Positions 45,238-56,056 are shown, counted from the first letter of the stretch. The stretch: DNA of 64,000 bases from Geomonas oryzisoli (GCF_018986915.1 NZ_CP076723.1:1955501-2019500); one strand, 5' to 3'. The notes: generated by a model from the letters alone, not told the origin. Translations and numbers: made by a program.

Positions 45238-45308
45238 CAAGTCCGAGAACCGTGAGGAAACGTCTCCCCTTACGGATCCGGCTAATTTAAAAACCAGAAG
45301 GAGTTCGT

Positions 45309-47035
<1,727 letters not shown>

Positions 47036-47065
47036 GCCTTTGACTCTCAAACGGATGGCAAAGAC

Positions 47066-49471
47066 ATGATAGTTACCTACAACTGGCTCAAGGAATTCGT
47101 CGACTGCGACCTCCCCCCTGCGGAACTGTCGCACCTGCTCACCATGCTCGGCCTCGAAGTCGAGCGTATGGAAGAAGTGGGCGGCGGCATGGACGACGTG
47201 GTCGTGGCCCAGGTGGTGGAGAAGAACCAGCACCCCAACGCCGACAAGCTCTCCCTGTGCAAGGTCGACAACGGCAAGGAGATCCTCGACGTGGTCTGCG
47301 GCGCGCAGAACTTCAAGGCCGGCGACAAGGTCGCCCTGGCCCAGATCGGCGCGACCCTCCCCGGCGACTTCAAGATCAAGCGCTCCAAGATCCGCGGCGA
47401 AGAATCCTGCGGCATGCTCTGCTCCGAGAAGGAACTGGCCCTTTCCGCCGAATCCTCCGGCATCATGATCCTGCCCCAGGAGTATCAGCTCGGCACGCCG
47501 CTCTTCGACGCGCTCGGCACCAAGGACGTCATCTTCGAGATCGGCCTGACCCCCAACCGCGCCGACTGCCTGAGCGTCGTCGGCATCGCGCGCGAAGTCG
47601 CCGCGAAACTGGGCAAGAAGGTGCACTACCCGGGCCTCGAGGTGAACGAGACCGGCGCTCCCATCGCGGAGATCGCCAGCGTCGAGATCCTCGCCCCCGA
47701 GCTCTGCCCGCGCTACACCGCGCGCCACATTACCGGCTGCACCCTGGCGGATTCCCCCGCCTGGCTCGTCAACCGGCTCATGGCCGCCGGCATCCGCGCC
47801 ATCAACAACGTCGTCGACGTCACCAACTACGTGCTCCTCGAGTACGGCCACCCGCTGCACGCCTTTGACTACAAGCTCCTCTCCGGCGGCAAGATCGTGG
47901 TCGCCGCGGCGGGGGAGGGTGAGAAGTTCGGCACGCTGGACGGGCAGGAGCGCGAGCTCACCGCCACCGACCTCACCATCCGCGACGGCGAGAAGGCCGT
48001 GGCCCTGGCCGGCATCATGGGCGGCGGCAACTCCGAGATAGGGGAGGGGACCACCGAGGTGCTCCTGGAGAGCGCCTACTTCAACCCCTCGGCCATCCGC
48101 AAGACCTCCAAGCGTCTGGGCATCCACACCGAGTCCTCGCACCGCTTCGAGCGCGGCGCCGATATCGCCGGCCTCACCCGCGCTCTTGACCGTGCCGCGC
48201 AGCTGATCGCCGAGCTTTCCGGCGGCAAGGTGGCCAGGGGCGTCATCGACGTCTACCCGACGCCGGTCGAGCCGCGCGTGATCAGCGCCCGTCTTGCCCG
48301 CATCAACGCCGTGTCCGGTCTCTCCCTCACGGCGGATGAGGTGCAGGATATCTTCCGCCGTCTCGAGTTCGAGGTGACCGTCACCGAACCGGGCGTCTTC
48401 CTGGTCAAGGTGCCGCTGTTCCGGGTCGACCTGGAGCGCGAGATCGACCTGGTCGAGGAAGTGGTGCGCGTGAACGGATTCGAGAAGGTCCCGGCGACCC
48501 TGCCGCAGGCCTCCGTGTTCTCCGATCTTCCCTCCGACGCCCAGCGGCTCGCCGCCAGGGTGAAGGACCTCCTGGTCGCCCACGGGCTCAACGAGGTGAT
48601 CAACTACAGCTTCGTGGCCCCTTCGTCCTGCGAAAAGATACTCCTGTCGCAGGAGGACCTGCGCAGTAACGGCATGGTGCTCCTGAACCCGATCTCGGAC
48701 GAGCTCTCGGTGATGCGCACCACCATGCTCCCCGGGCTTCTGGATACGGCGGTGAAGAACGTCAGCTTCCGTACCATGAACCTGCGCATCTTCGAGATGC
48801 GGCGCATCTACCTCCCCGTTGAAGGGGAGGAACTGCCGCAGGAGCCCCTCTACGTCTCCGCGCTCCTCACCGGCCGGCGCGAGCTGGAGGGGTGGAACCA
48901 GGGCAAGGACGAGATCGACTTCTTCGACGTGAAGGGGATCGCGGAAAACATCCTCGCCGAACTGAACGTCGGTGGCGTCAACTTCAGCACCGACGAACTC
49001 GATCCGTACTACCACCCGGGCAAGGCCTGCCGCATCCTGAGCGGAAAGAAGGTGCTGGGCTCCCTGGGCGAGCTGCACCCCACGGTGCAGGAGAACTACG
49101 GCATCGCGACGCCGCTGTACTACCTCGAGCTCAACTTCGAGGCGCTCCTTGCCAGCCGCAAGAAGCAGGGTGCCGCCCAGGTGCCGTCGCGCTTCCCTTC
49201 CACCTTCCGCGACATCGCCATGCTGCTCCCCAGGGAATTGCCGGTCGCCGACGTGGTTGCCTGCGTCAACGGCGTCAAGGCGCCCGAGCTGGAAGGGGTC
49301 GAAATCTTCGACCTTTACATGGGCGGCAACATAGCGTCTCATGAAAAGAGTGTCGCCGTTCGCGTCCGTTACGGCTCCAAGGAGCGGACCCTGACCGACG
49401 ACGAAGTGACCCGCCTGCACCAAAGGGTCATCGATGCACTACAGAAAAAATTAAATGTTTCGTTCAGATAA
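47066..49471 (+). CDS. pheT: Phenylalanyl-tRNA synthetase beta subunit
   Basis: The large subunit, 801 residues, about the usual length. Domains in order: tRNA-binding OB fold (about 40-150, with NPNADKLSLCKV-like QHPNADKLSLCKVDNG), B3/B4 editing domain, B5, catalytic-like core and a C-terminal FDX-ACB domain (from about 705, SRFPSTFRDIAMLL). The frame opens at a GTG at 47027 inside the duplication, but MIVTYNWLKEFVDCDLPP at the ATG 47066 is the family N-terminus. The ribosome-binding site is weak, and the duplication places it 310 bases from pheS. Confidence 0.97.
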   Translation: MIVTYNWLKEFVDCDLPPAELSHLLTMLGLEVERMEEVGGGMDDVVVAQVVEKNQHPNADKLSLCKVDNGKEILDVVCGAQNFKAGDKVALAQIGATLPGDFKIKRSKIRGEESCGMLCSEKELALSAESSGIMILPQEYQLGTPLFDALGTKDVIFEIGLTPNRADCLSVVGIAREVAAKLGKKVHYPGLEVNETGAPIAEIASVEILAPELCPRYTARHITGCTLADSPAWLVNRLMAAGIRAINNVVDVTNYVLLEYGHPLHAFDYKLLSGGKIVVAAAGEGEKFGTLDGQERELTATDLTIRDGEKAVALAGIMGGGNSEIGEGTTEVLLESAYFNPSAIRKTSKRLGIHTESSHRFERGADIAGLTRALDRAAQLIAELSGGKVARGVIDVYPTPVEPRVISARLARINAVSGLSLTADEVQDIFRRLEFEVTVTEPGVFLVKVPLFRVDLEREIDLVEEVVRVNGFEKVPATLPQASVFSDLPSDAQRLAARVKDLLVAHGLNEVINYSFVAPSSCEKILLSQEDLRSNGMVLLNPISDELSVMRTTMLPGLLDTAVKNVSFRTMNLRIFEMRRIYLPVEGEELPQEPLYVSALLTGRRELEGWNQGKDEIDFFDVKGIAENILAELNVGGVNFSTDELDPYYHPGKACRILSGKKVLGSLGELHPTVQENYGIATPLYYLELNFEALLASRKKQGAAQVPSRFPSTFRDIAMLLPRELPVADVVACVNGVKAPELEGVEIFDLYMGGNIASHEKSVAVRVRYGSKERTLTDDEVTRLHQRVIDALQKKLNVSFR

Positions 49472-49557
49472 AAACGGTTGCGAAATCGAAAACGCTATGG
49501 TATTAGATTAAGCCGCTGTTGAGAACACACTGAAATGCTTCACCTGTTGAGGGGATT

Positions 49558-49836
49558 ATGACCAAAGCGGACATCGTAGAAAAAATTTATGAGAAGGTCG
49601 GTTTCTCCAAGAAAGAATCCGCCGAGCTCGTTGAGACGGTCTTCGACCTGATTAAGTCCACTCTTGAAGAAGGCGACAAAATCAAGATTGCCGGCTTCGG
49701 CAACTTCGTAGTGAAAGAGAAGTCCGACCGTCGCGGCAGGAACCCGCAGACCGGCGAGGAGATCACCATCGTAGCTCGCAAGATCCTCACCTTCAAGCCG
49801 AGCCAGGTTCTCAAGAGCGCCATCAACAGCCAGTAA
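49558..49836 (+). CDS. ihfA: Integration host factor alpha subunit
   Basis: A 92-residue DNA-bending protein of the HU/IHF family (MTKADIVEKIYEKVGFSKKE at the start). The beta-arm has RRGRNPQTGEEI with the intercalating Pro, and the flank GFGNFVVKEKS is typical. Its position right after pheT is the same as in E. coli and supports the alpha assignment. The MerR gene begins 2 bases after its stop. IHF is usually needed for sigma-54 promoters such as the one at 36274. Confidence 0.95.
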   Translation: MTKADIVEKIYEKVGFSKKESAELVETVFDLIKSTLEEGDKIKIAGFGNFVVKEKSDRRGRNPQTGEEITIVARKILTFKPSQVLKSAINSQ

Positions 49837-49838
49837 TC

Positions 49839-50177
49839 ATGATTACCGGGATCCCGGACAAGCATTACCTGAGGATCGGCGAGGTTTCCGCCCTGACGGG
49901 ACTCCCCACCTCGGTGCTGCGCTTCTGGGAGACCGAGTTTTCCTCGCTGGCACCCAAGAAAAGCAGCACCGGCCAGAGGCTCTACACCAGGAAGGATGTG
50001 GAGCTGGTCGCGGAAATCAAAGAACTTCTGTACGTGGAAAAGCTCACCATCGAGGGAGCGAGGCAGCGTCTGGAAGGGAAGAAAAAGTACCGAAAAACCG
50101 ACCTTTCCGGCGAAGCATTGGCAACACTGCTTCATGATGTGAAGCTGGAACTGACCAGTTTGAGGGATCAGTTGTAA
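49839..50177 (+). CDS. Small MerR-family transcriptional regulator
   Basis: A 112-residue protein. The winged helix-turn-helix reads [22 protein letters not shown], followed by [20 protein letters not shown] short helical dimerisation tail follows, with no metal-binding Cys and no effector domain. This type regularly follows ihfA in Desulfuromonadota and many other groups. Targets are unknown. It begins 2 bases after the ihfA stop and is therefore cotranscribed. Confidence 0.92.
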   Translation: MITGIPDKHYLRIGEVSALTGLPTSVLRFWETEFSSLAPKKSSTGQRLYTRKDVELVAEIKELLYVEKLTIEGARQRLEGKKKYRKTDLSGEALATLLHDVKLELTSLRDQL

Positions 50178-50191
50178 TTATCAGGTTTAAT

Positions 50192-50268
50192 CGGTGCGTA
50201 GCGCAGCCTGGTAGCGCACTAGACTGGGGGTCTAGTGGTCGCTGGTTCGAATCCAGTCGCACCGACCA
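50192..50268 (+). tRNA. tRNA-Pro (anticodon GGG)
   Basis: A 77-base tRNA with CCA encoded. Acceptor CGGTGCG/CGCACCG, anticodon stem CTAGA/TCTAG and loop CTGGGGG (U33 present) give anticodon GGG. It starts 14 bases after the merR stop, so it may be processed from that transcript. Confidence 0.96.
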
Positions 50269-50341
50269 TTTCAATCAGCCGCTTGGGAGACTTCCTGAGC
50301 GGCTGATTCAGTTTTCGGTCAATAAATGTGGTATCTTTTGA

Positions 50342-50437
50342 GGGGACTGGCTCCGCCAGGTGCCTGTCCCCCTTTTACTTGTGAGCTCTTCCCCTAATGA
50401 CAGAACGGGGACCGGCTCCGCCAGGTGCCTGTCCCCC
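50342..50437. repeat. Two direct half-copies of the GGGGACTGGC repeat
   Basis: GGGGACTGGCTCC...GCCTGTCCCCC at 50342-50372 and GGGGACCGGCTCC...GCCTGTCCCCC at 50407-50437 are in the same orientation, unlike the inverted pairs elsewhere. They lie between tRNA-Pro and pqiA. Confidence 0.88.
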
Positions 50438-50486
50438 TTTACATGCATCTAGCATCCCCTTTACGTCACAGGGAGCTCTTCTCCTG

Positions 50487-51119
50487 ATGCCCGATCGAAC
50501 CGCACAGCTCATCGCCTGCCACGACTGTGACCTGTTGCAGCGCGACATACAGTTGAACCCCGGCTGCTATGCCAGTTGTCCGCGCTGCGGCGCCGTCTTG
50601 TACCGCAATGCCACCGACAGCGTCGATCGCACCCTCGCCTATACCCTGGCCGCGGCCATGGTTTTCCTGGGCGCCAACGTGTTCCCCATCTTCAGTATCG
50701 AGGTGCAGGGGGACCGCAGCGCCATCACCCTGTTCGAGGCCGTCCTATCCCTGTGGAACCAGGGGATGATGACCATCTCTTTGCTCGTGTTCCTGACCGC
50801 GATGGTCGCTCCCGCCGTGGAGCTTCTCTCGATCACCTATCTCCTGTTGCCGCTCAAGCTGGGCAAGGTCCCGCCGAGCTACCCGCTGTTCATGCGCGTG
50901 CTCCAGTTCATCGAGCCCTGGTGCATGGTCGAGGTGCTCATGCTGGGGGTGCTGGTCTCGCTGGTGAAGCTCACCAACAACTTTCGCGTCATTCCCGGCA
51001 TGGCGCTGTGGTCCTTCGCCGTACTCACCCTGCTCCTCGCCGCCGCGGCCGCTTCCTTCAACGCCCGCGACGTCTGGTCGCAGCTGGACGCGAAGTGGAA
51101 CGACCAGGTGTCGCCGTGA
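50487..51119 (+). CDS. pqiA: PqiA-family inner-membrane protein (first copy)
   Basis: A membrane protein of 210 residues. The N-terminus has two Cys pairs, CHDCDLL and CPRCGAVLY, that can bind zinc or iron. About four membrane helices follow (for example AMVFLGANVFPIFSIEV and LLVFLTAMVAPAVELLSI). PqiA works with PqiB and PqiC in moving lipids between inner and outer membranes. The ATG at 50487 is preceded by GGGAG; the frame extends into the repeat, which is unlikely to be translated. Its stop overlaps the start of the second PqiA gene (GTGA). Confidence 0.9.
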   Translation: MPDRTAQLIACHDCDLLQRDIQLNPGCYASCPRCGAVLYRNATDSVDRTLAYTLAAAMVFLGANVFPIFSIEVQGDRSAITLFEAVLSLWNQGMMTISLLVFLTAMVAPAVELLSITYLLLPLKLGKVPPSYPLFMRVLQFIEPWCMVEVLMLGVLVSLVKLTNNFRVIPGMALWSFAVLTLLLAAAAASFNARDVWSQLDAKWNDQVSP

Positions 51120-51754
51120 CCGCGGGAGGCCCCATTGCGGCGGCGCGTGGGCTTTGTGCCTGCCATGTATGCCAACTGGTCTCGCGGCGCGTCCCGGAGG
51201 CGTCGGTCGCGCACTGCCCGCGCTGCGGCGCCCGGCTGCATTTCCGCAGGCCGGGGAGCGTGCAGCGCTGCTGGGCCCTGGTGATCGCCTCGTACATCCT
51301 CTACATTCCGGCCAACGTCCTGATCATGATGGAGACCGGCTCCCTGATCAGCTACCGCAGGGACACCATCGTAAGCGGGGTTGTGCACCTTTGGAAAACC
51401 GGCTCCTGGATGATCGCGGTCATCGTCTTCATAGCGAGCGTGGCCATCCCGCTGCTCAAGCTTTTTTCACTGACCCTGCTGCTCATTTCCGTGCAGCGTC
51501 GCTCGACCTGGAACCCGCGCCAGCGCACCCGCCTGTACCGGCTGGTGGAGGCGGTGGGGCGCTGGTCCATGCTCGATATCTACGTGGTAACCCTTTTGGC
51601 CGCGCTGGTGCAGCTGGGATCCATGGCCACGGTCAAGGCCGGGCCCGCTGCGGTAGCCTTCGGCGCGGTGGTGGTGCTCACCATGTTCGCGACCATGGAA
51701 TTCGACCCGCGCCTGATCTGGGACCCGCTGCAGAAAGAGGAGTTTCATGACTGA
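51116..51754 (+). CDS. pqiA: PqiA-family inner-membrane protein (second copy)
   Basis: A membrane protein of 212 residues with Cys pairs CACHVC and CPRCGARL near the N-terminus and about four helices (ALVIASYILYIPANVLIMM, AVIVFIASVAIPLLKLF and others). E. coli PqiA is a single chain of two such halves; here each half is a separate gene, overlapping by four bases. The GTG start at 51116 is chosen because it overlaps the upstream stop and precedes the first Cys pair. Its end overlaps pqiB by eight bases. Confidence 0.9.
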   Translation: MTAGGPIAAARGLCACHVCQLVSRRVPEASVAHCPRCGARLHFRRPGSVQRCWALVIASYILYIPANVLIMMETGSLISYRRDTIVSGVVHLWKTGSWMIAVIVFIASVAIPLLKLFSLTLLLISVQRRSTWNPRQRTRLYRLVEAVGRWSMLDIYVVTLLAALVQLGSMATVKAGPAAVAFGAVVVLTMFATMEFDPRLIWDPLQKEEFHD

Positions 51755-53426
51755 CAGACAAGACGATATGCAGGACGTGCCGGAAGCGGTCAGCGAACCC
51801 AGGCGCCGCTTCTCCATCCAACTGGTATGGATCATCCCCATCGTGGCCGCCATCATCGGCCTTTCCATCGCAGCCAAGGCCTGGATCGACCGCGGCGAGA
51901 CCATCACCATTTCCTTCAAGACCGGTGAAGGGTTGGAGGCAGGCAAGACCAAGCTGAGGTACAAGGACGTGATGATCGGCGAGGTGAAATCCATCGCCAT
52001 CTCCAGCGACCGCTCCCATGTCGTCGTGACCGCGGAGGTCGGCAAGGACGCCAAGGGGCTTATGGTCAAGGACACCCGCTTCTGGGTGGTGCGCGCCCGG
52101 ATTTCCGGCGGCAACGTCACCGGTTTGACTACCCTTTTGGGCGGCTCCTATATCGGTGTCGAGGCGGGCACCTCGGCCGAGCCGGGCGACCAGTTCGTCG
52201 GGCTCGAGTCCCCGCCCGCGGTTTCCATGGACGTCCCGGGGCGCCAATTCGTATTGCACACCGATGACGTCGGCTCGCTGTACACCGGTTCGCCGGTCTT
52301 CTATAGGCGCATGCAGGTGGGGCAGGTGATCTCAACGGACATGGACAGCAATGGCAAAGGGGTTTCGGTCCGGGTTTTCATCCGCTCGCCTTACGAGCGC
52401 TTCGTCACCACCGGCACCTACTTCTGGCACGCCAGCGGCGTGGACCTTACCGTCTCGCCCGGCGGGGTGAAGCTCAACACCGAGTCGATGCTGGCTGTCC
52501 TTCTCGGCGGCATCTCGTTCGAACAGGGCGCCAACGTTACCCAGGCCCCGGTGGTCCCGGCCAACACCGCCTTCACCCTCTACGCCACTCGCGACGAGGC
52601 GCTCAAGAATTCCGCCCCCTCGCAGAAATTCAAACTCGTCTTCACCGAATCGGTGCGCGGCCTTGCCGTGGGCGCACCGGTCGATCTGCGCGGCGTAACC
52701 GTGGGAGAGGTCACCAACATCGACGTGGCGCTCGCCCCCTCGCGCGCCGACTTCTCCGTACCGGTCGAGATCCAGTTCTACCCCGAGCACCTGCTCTCCC
52801 AGGTGCACCAGGGTAAAGACGGCAAGCTTCCCCCCACCGGGAGCGCGCAGACGCGCAGGCTGCTCGACGACCTGGTGGCGCACGGCTTCCGCGCCCAGAT
52901 CAAGAGCGGCAGCCTGCTGACGGGGCAGCTCTACGTCGCCCTCGATTTTGTCCCCGGCGCGCGCAGCGCGAAAATCGACTGGAGCACGGATCCGCCGCGC
53001 TTCCCGACGGTGCCCGGTTCCATGGAGAAGTTGCAGAAGAACCTGATTGAGATCGTTCAGAAGATCGAGAAACTACCGCTGGAGAAGCTGGCGGGGGATG
53101 CCGGCCACACCATCCGCACCCTGGACGACACCCTGAAGAGCGCGGACAAGTTGCTGAAGAACATGGACCACTCCCTTGTCCCCGAGGCGAAATCTGTGCT
53201 CACCGACACCCGGAGCACCCTCGAGGATGTCAGAAAGACCCTCACTGAGGCGAGAAGCACGCTGGGAGGCGCCAACAGCGTCCTCTCCGCCGATGCGCCG
53301 GTTCAGGTCGATCTGCGCGACACCATGCGCGAGGTCTCCCGGGCCGCACAGTCGCTCAGGGTGCTCGGGGATTATCTCGAACAGCACCCCGAAGCGCTGA
53401 TCCGCGGCAAGAAGGAGGATAAGTAG
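51747..53426 (+). CDS. pqiB: PqiB/MlaD-family MCE protein
   Basis: A periplasmic lipid-transport protein of 559 residues anchored by one N-terminal helix (QLVWIIPIVAAIIGLSIAAKA, split as QLVWIIPIVAAI and IGLSIAAKA). Three MCE domains follow, at about 45-135, 160-250 and 285-395 (ISFKTGEGLEAGKTKLRY, GSPVFYRRMQVGQVIS and GAPVDLRGVTVGEVTNID mark their starts). A long helical C-terminal region (about 430-540) would form the tube seen in PqiB hexamers. It overlaps the second pqiA gene by eight bases and ends two bases before pqiC. Confidence 0.93.
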   Translation: MTDRQDDMQDVPEAVSEPRRRFSIQLVWIIPIVAAIIGLSIAAKAWIDRGETITISFKTGEGLEAGKTKLRYKDVMIGEVKSIAISSDRSHVVVTAEVGKDAKGLMVKDTRFWVVRARISGGNVTGLTTLLGGSYIGVEAGTSAEPGDQFVGLESPPAVSMDVPGRQFVLHTDDVGSLYTGSPVFYRRMQVGQVISTDMDSNGKGVSVRVFIRSPYERFVTTGTYFWHASGVDLTVSPGGVKLNTESMLAVLLGGISFEQGANVTQAPVVPANTAFTLYATRDEALKNSAPSQKFKLVFTESVRGLAVGAPVDLRGVTVGEVTNIDVALAPSRADFSVPVEIQFYPEHLLSQVHQGKDGKLPPTGSAQTRRLLDDLVAHGFRAQIKSGSLLTGQLYVALDFVPGARSAKIDWSTDPPRFPTVPGSMEKLQKNLIEIVQKIEKLPLEKLAGDAGHTIRTLDDTLKSADKLLKNMDHSLVPEAKSVLTDTRSTLEDVRKTLTEARSTLGGANSVLSADAPVQVDLRDTMREVSRAAQSLRVLGDYLEQHPEALIRGKKEDK

Positions 53427-53428
53427 CC

Positions 53429-54022
53429 ATGCTAAGGACAATCGCCGCCTTGGGAATCGTCGCCGTCGTGCTCTTTTGCTCCGCGTGCAGCAGGTCGCCC
53501 CGGGTCACCTATTACACCCTTACGCCCGCCTTGCCTGCCGGCGCCGTGCAGCAGGCCTTCTCCAGTTCCGTAGCGGTCGGGCCGGTCACCATCCCCGAAC
53601 TGGTGAACAGGCCGCAACTGGTGGTGCGCCTCACCCCCAACCGCGTTGACGTCCTGGAACAGCACCGCTGGGCCGAGCCGCTGAAAAACGAGATTCCCCG
53701 GCTGCTGGCCCAGGATCTCGCCCCCCTGCTCGGTTCCGGCCGGGTCTTTACCTACGACCAGGTCTCCGGCGCCGCCGCCCGGTACCGCGTGCTGGTTGAT
53801 ATCGTGCGCCTGGAAGCGATCCCGGGAGATAGCGTCGTCGTTGAGGCGGGTTGGGTCGTGCGCGGAGCGGCGAACGCCAGAAGGGAAGGGCGGATAGAGG
53901 TTCGGGAGAAGGTGGCCGGCTCCGATTACGACGCCGTCACCGCCGCCCTCAGCCGGGCCCTGGCTGCGGTGAGCGCCGAGGTGGCCAAATCCGTGAGGAG
54001 CGAAGCCTCCGGCGTCAAGTAG
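53429..54022 (+). CDS. pqiC: PqiC-type outer-membrane lipoprotein (ABC-transport auxiliary family)
   Basis: A lipoprotein of 197 residues. The signal peptide ends in the lipobox FCSAC, so Cys20 or close to it is lipidated. The body has the family pattern YYTLTPALP, VAVGPVTIPELVNRPQLVVR (20 residues) and HRWAEPLKNEIPRLLAQDL. PqiC links the PqiB tube to the outer membrane. It is the last gene of the pqi operon; a repeat element follows. Confidence 0.9.
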   Translation: MLRTIAALGIVAVVLFCSACSRSPRVTYYTLTPALPAGAVQQAFSSSVAVGPVTIPELVNRPQLVVRLTPNRVDVLEQHRWAEPLKNEIPRLLAQDLAPLLGSGRVFTYDQVSGAAARYRVLVDIVRLEAIPGDSVVVEAGWVVRGAANARREGRIEVREKVAGSDYDAVTAALSRALAAVSAEVAKSVRSEASGVK

Positions 54023-54032
54023 CGCGAGGGGA

Positions 54033-54141
54033 GGGGGCTGGCTCCGCCAGGTGCCTGTCCCCTTATGCCTGCGGTGTAAAGTTGCCGTAGGGATAGGTAC
54101 AGTGCGAAAAGGGGGACAGGCACCTGTGGAGCCTGTCCCCC
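54033..54141. repeat. Full-length GGGGACTGGC/GCCTGTCCCC element
   Basis: The left arm GGGGGCTGGCTCC...GCCTGTCCCC and the right arm GGGGGACAGGCACC...GCCTGTCCCCC are inverted. The right arm is itself altered to a simple hairpin (GGACAGGC...GCCTGTCC). The core differs from that of the copies at 24587 and 33680. Confidence 0.85.
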
Positions 54142-54203
54142 TTGGGTCCCGTTATGCCCGATGTATCCTCAGACGTGCCGGTTCCCAACCGGAAGGAGGC
54201 GGT

Positions 54204-55184
54204 ATGCTGATCCTGGCAGGAGACGTAGGCGGTACCACGACGCGGCTCGCGTATTTCGATGCTGATCCGGCGGGACTCACCGTGCTGGCCCAGGGGCAGT
54301 ACAAAAGTGCCGCACATGGCAGCCTCGTCGACATCCTGCGCCATTTCGCCCTGCAGCACGGCATCGTCGCCGAGCGGGCCTGCCTCGGCATCGCCGGCCC
54401 CATCATCGAAGGGCGCGTCCGCACCCCAAATCTCCCCTGGACCATCGAGAGCTCCGAACTCGCCCAAACCCTCGGCATCCCCGAGGTGCGCCTCATCAAC
54501 GACCTGGAAGCCAACACCTACGGGATCGCCGCCCTGAAGCAGCAGGATCTCTTCACCCTCAACGCAGGCAACGTCAACCCGCAGGGGACCATCGCCGTCG
54601 TCTCCGCCGGGACCGGTTTGGGGGAATCCCTAGCCTACTGGGACGGCGACACCCATCGCCCGCTCCCCTCCGAGGCAGGCCATGCCGATTTCGCGGCGCG
54701 CAACGACCTGGAAACGGAGTTGCTGCTGTACCTGCAGGCGAAACACGGCAGGGTCAGTTACGAGCGGGTGCTCTCCGGGCCGGGCTTGCACGACATCTAC
54801 CGTTTCCTGCGCGACAAGCGTTACTACAACGAGCAGGCCGCAGTGGTTCAGGCCATGGCGACCCTGGACCCGCCCGCGGTCATCACCAGGGCGGCCCTCA
54901 AGGGGAGCTGTCCCATGTGCGTCAAGGCCGTGGACATGTTCATCGCCGTGTACGGTGCCGAGGCGGGCAACGCGGCCCTCAGATTTCTTGCCACCGGCGG
55001 GGTCTATCTGGGGGGGGGCATCGCACCGAAGATCCTGGACCTGCTCAGGGGGGCCACCTTCATGGTCGCCTTCACCGCGAAGGGGAGGCTGAGCCCGCTG
55101 GTGCAGTCCATTCCGGTGTACGTCATTCTCAACGAGGACACTGCGCTTCTAGGTGCGGGGCGTGCTGCTTTTTACGCCCGCTGA
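54204..55184 (+). CDS. glk: Glucokinase
   Basis: An ATP-dependent hexokinase of 326 residues of the proteobacterial Glk family. ATP-binding segments are LAGDVGGTTTRLAYFD and SAGTGLGESL; the sugar site includes INDLEANTYGI and SEAGHADFA. GGAAGGAGG stands just before the ATG at 54204; the longer frame would run through the repeat. It produces glucose 6-phosphate for glycolysis or glycogen. It follows the pqi operon but has its own ribosome-binding site. Confidence 0.94.
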   Translation: MLILAGDVGGTTTRLAYFDADPAGLTVLAQGQYKSAAHGSLVDILRHFALQHGIVAERACLGIAGPIIEGRVRTPNLPWTIESSELAQTLGIPEVRLINDLEANTYGIAALKQQDLFTLNAGNVNPQGTIAVVSAGTGLGESLAYWDGDTHRPLPSEAGHADFAARNDLETELLLYLQAKHGRVSYERVLSGPGLHDIYRFLRDKRYYNEQAAVVQAMATLDPPAVITRAALKGSCPMCVKAVDMFIAVYGAEAGNAALRFLATGGVYLGGGIAPKILDLLRGATFMVAFTAKGRLSPLVQSIPVYVILNEDTALLGAGRAAFYAR

Positions 55185-55399
55185 TCTTTTTCGTATACGT
55201 GCATTCGCAATAAGTAGTGATCCCACACACCCTCCTATATGGTTCATACAGCAGCGGCGTCGATCATTCCGCTCCTGTCGCCGGCCTACAATCAGTCTGC
55301 CGGGGCTCACACCCATCATTAAAATCGATCTCAGTCGGTGCTGCTCATGGTTATTTTACAAAATTACTGAGTTAGCGGCTCATTATTCATACTTTATTA

Positions 55400-55427
55400 T
55401 TGACAATATTTTTGTCTCTGCTATTAA
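55400..55427 (+). promoter_or_regulatory. Promoter of the mucR-like gene
   Basis: TTGACA (55400-55405) and TATTAA (55422-55427) are separated by 16 bases in an AT-rich stretch (55365-55440) that stands out from its surroundings. The rest of the gap from 55185 shows no gene. Confidence 0.7.
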
Positions 55428-55459
55428 TCACTCAATCATATTACCGAGGAGGATGATTA

Positions 55460-56038
55460 ATGGCGACATTAGTAGAAATAGCCGCACAACTCGTCTCATC
55501 GCACGCCTCCAGCACGCCGATGACGTCGGACGAGCTTCTTGCGGAAATAGCCAAGGTTCACGCAGCACTTAAAAACCTCGAGGCCGGACAGGCTATCGAA
55601 GGAGTAGAGGAGGCGCGTCCTTCTGTTTCTGTCAAAGAGGCTTTCAAGAAGAATGAAGTAGTGTGTCTCATCTGCGGCAAGGGGGGCTTCAAGACCCTGG
55701 CCCGTCACCTGAGCACCGCTCACGGGATGAAGCCGGGCGCCTACAAGAAGCAGTACGGCATCTCCAGCAAGCAGGCGCTGTCCGCGAAGAGCTACTCCGA
55801 GGCGCGTCGCAAGATGGCCCAGGACCGCGGTCTCGCCGACAACCTTGCCAAGGCCCGTGAAGTACGCATGGCCAACATCGAGGCCAAGAAAGAGGGCGCA
55901 GCCAAACCGGTGAAGGCAGCCAAAGCAGCCGTCGCAGCCAAACCGGCCAAAGCACCGGCTGCCGCAAAGACCGCCAAGGCGCCCAAGGCACCGAAGGCCG
56001 CTAAGGCTCCGAAGGCCGCACCCAAGGCAAAGAAGTAA
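55460..56038 (+). CDS. MucR/Ros-family zinc-finger regulator with a histone-H1-like tail
   Basis: A 192-residue regulator. Residues 1-60 match the oligomerising N-terminal part of MucR. The zinc finger has Cys69, Cys72, His83 and His88 in CLICGKGGFKTLARHLSTAH (20 residues). The KPGAYKKQYG segment that follows is also typical. Residues about 142-192 are nearly all Ala, Lys and Pro (KAPKAPKAAKAPKAAPKAKK, 20 residues), a disordered basic tail like histone H1 or Hc1, absent from alphaproteobacterial MucR. This suggests a nucleoid-structuring role in addition to specific binding. GAGGAGG lies 7 bases before the ATG. A terminator follows. Confidence 0.92.
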   Translation: MATLVEIAAQLVSSHASSTPMTSDELLAEIAKVHAALKNLEAGQAIEGVEEARPSVSVKEAFKKNEVVCLICGKGGFKTLARHLSTAHGMKPGAYKKQYGISSKQALSAKSYSEARRKMAQDRGLADNLAKAREVRMANIEAKKEGAAKPVKAAKAAVAAKPAKAPAAAKTAKAPKAPKAAKAPKAAPKAKK

Positions 56039-56056
56039 GGCACGTAGTACAGTATC

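Noticed and set aside
49839..50268. tRNA-Pro as an integration site for the following genes
   Set aside because: No integrase, no repeat of the tRNA 3' end downstream and the next genes are ordinary pqi genes.
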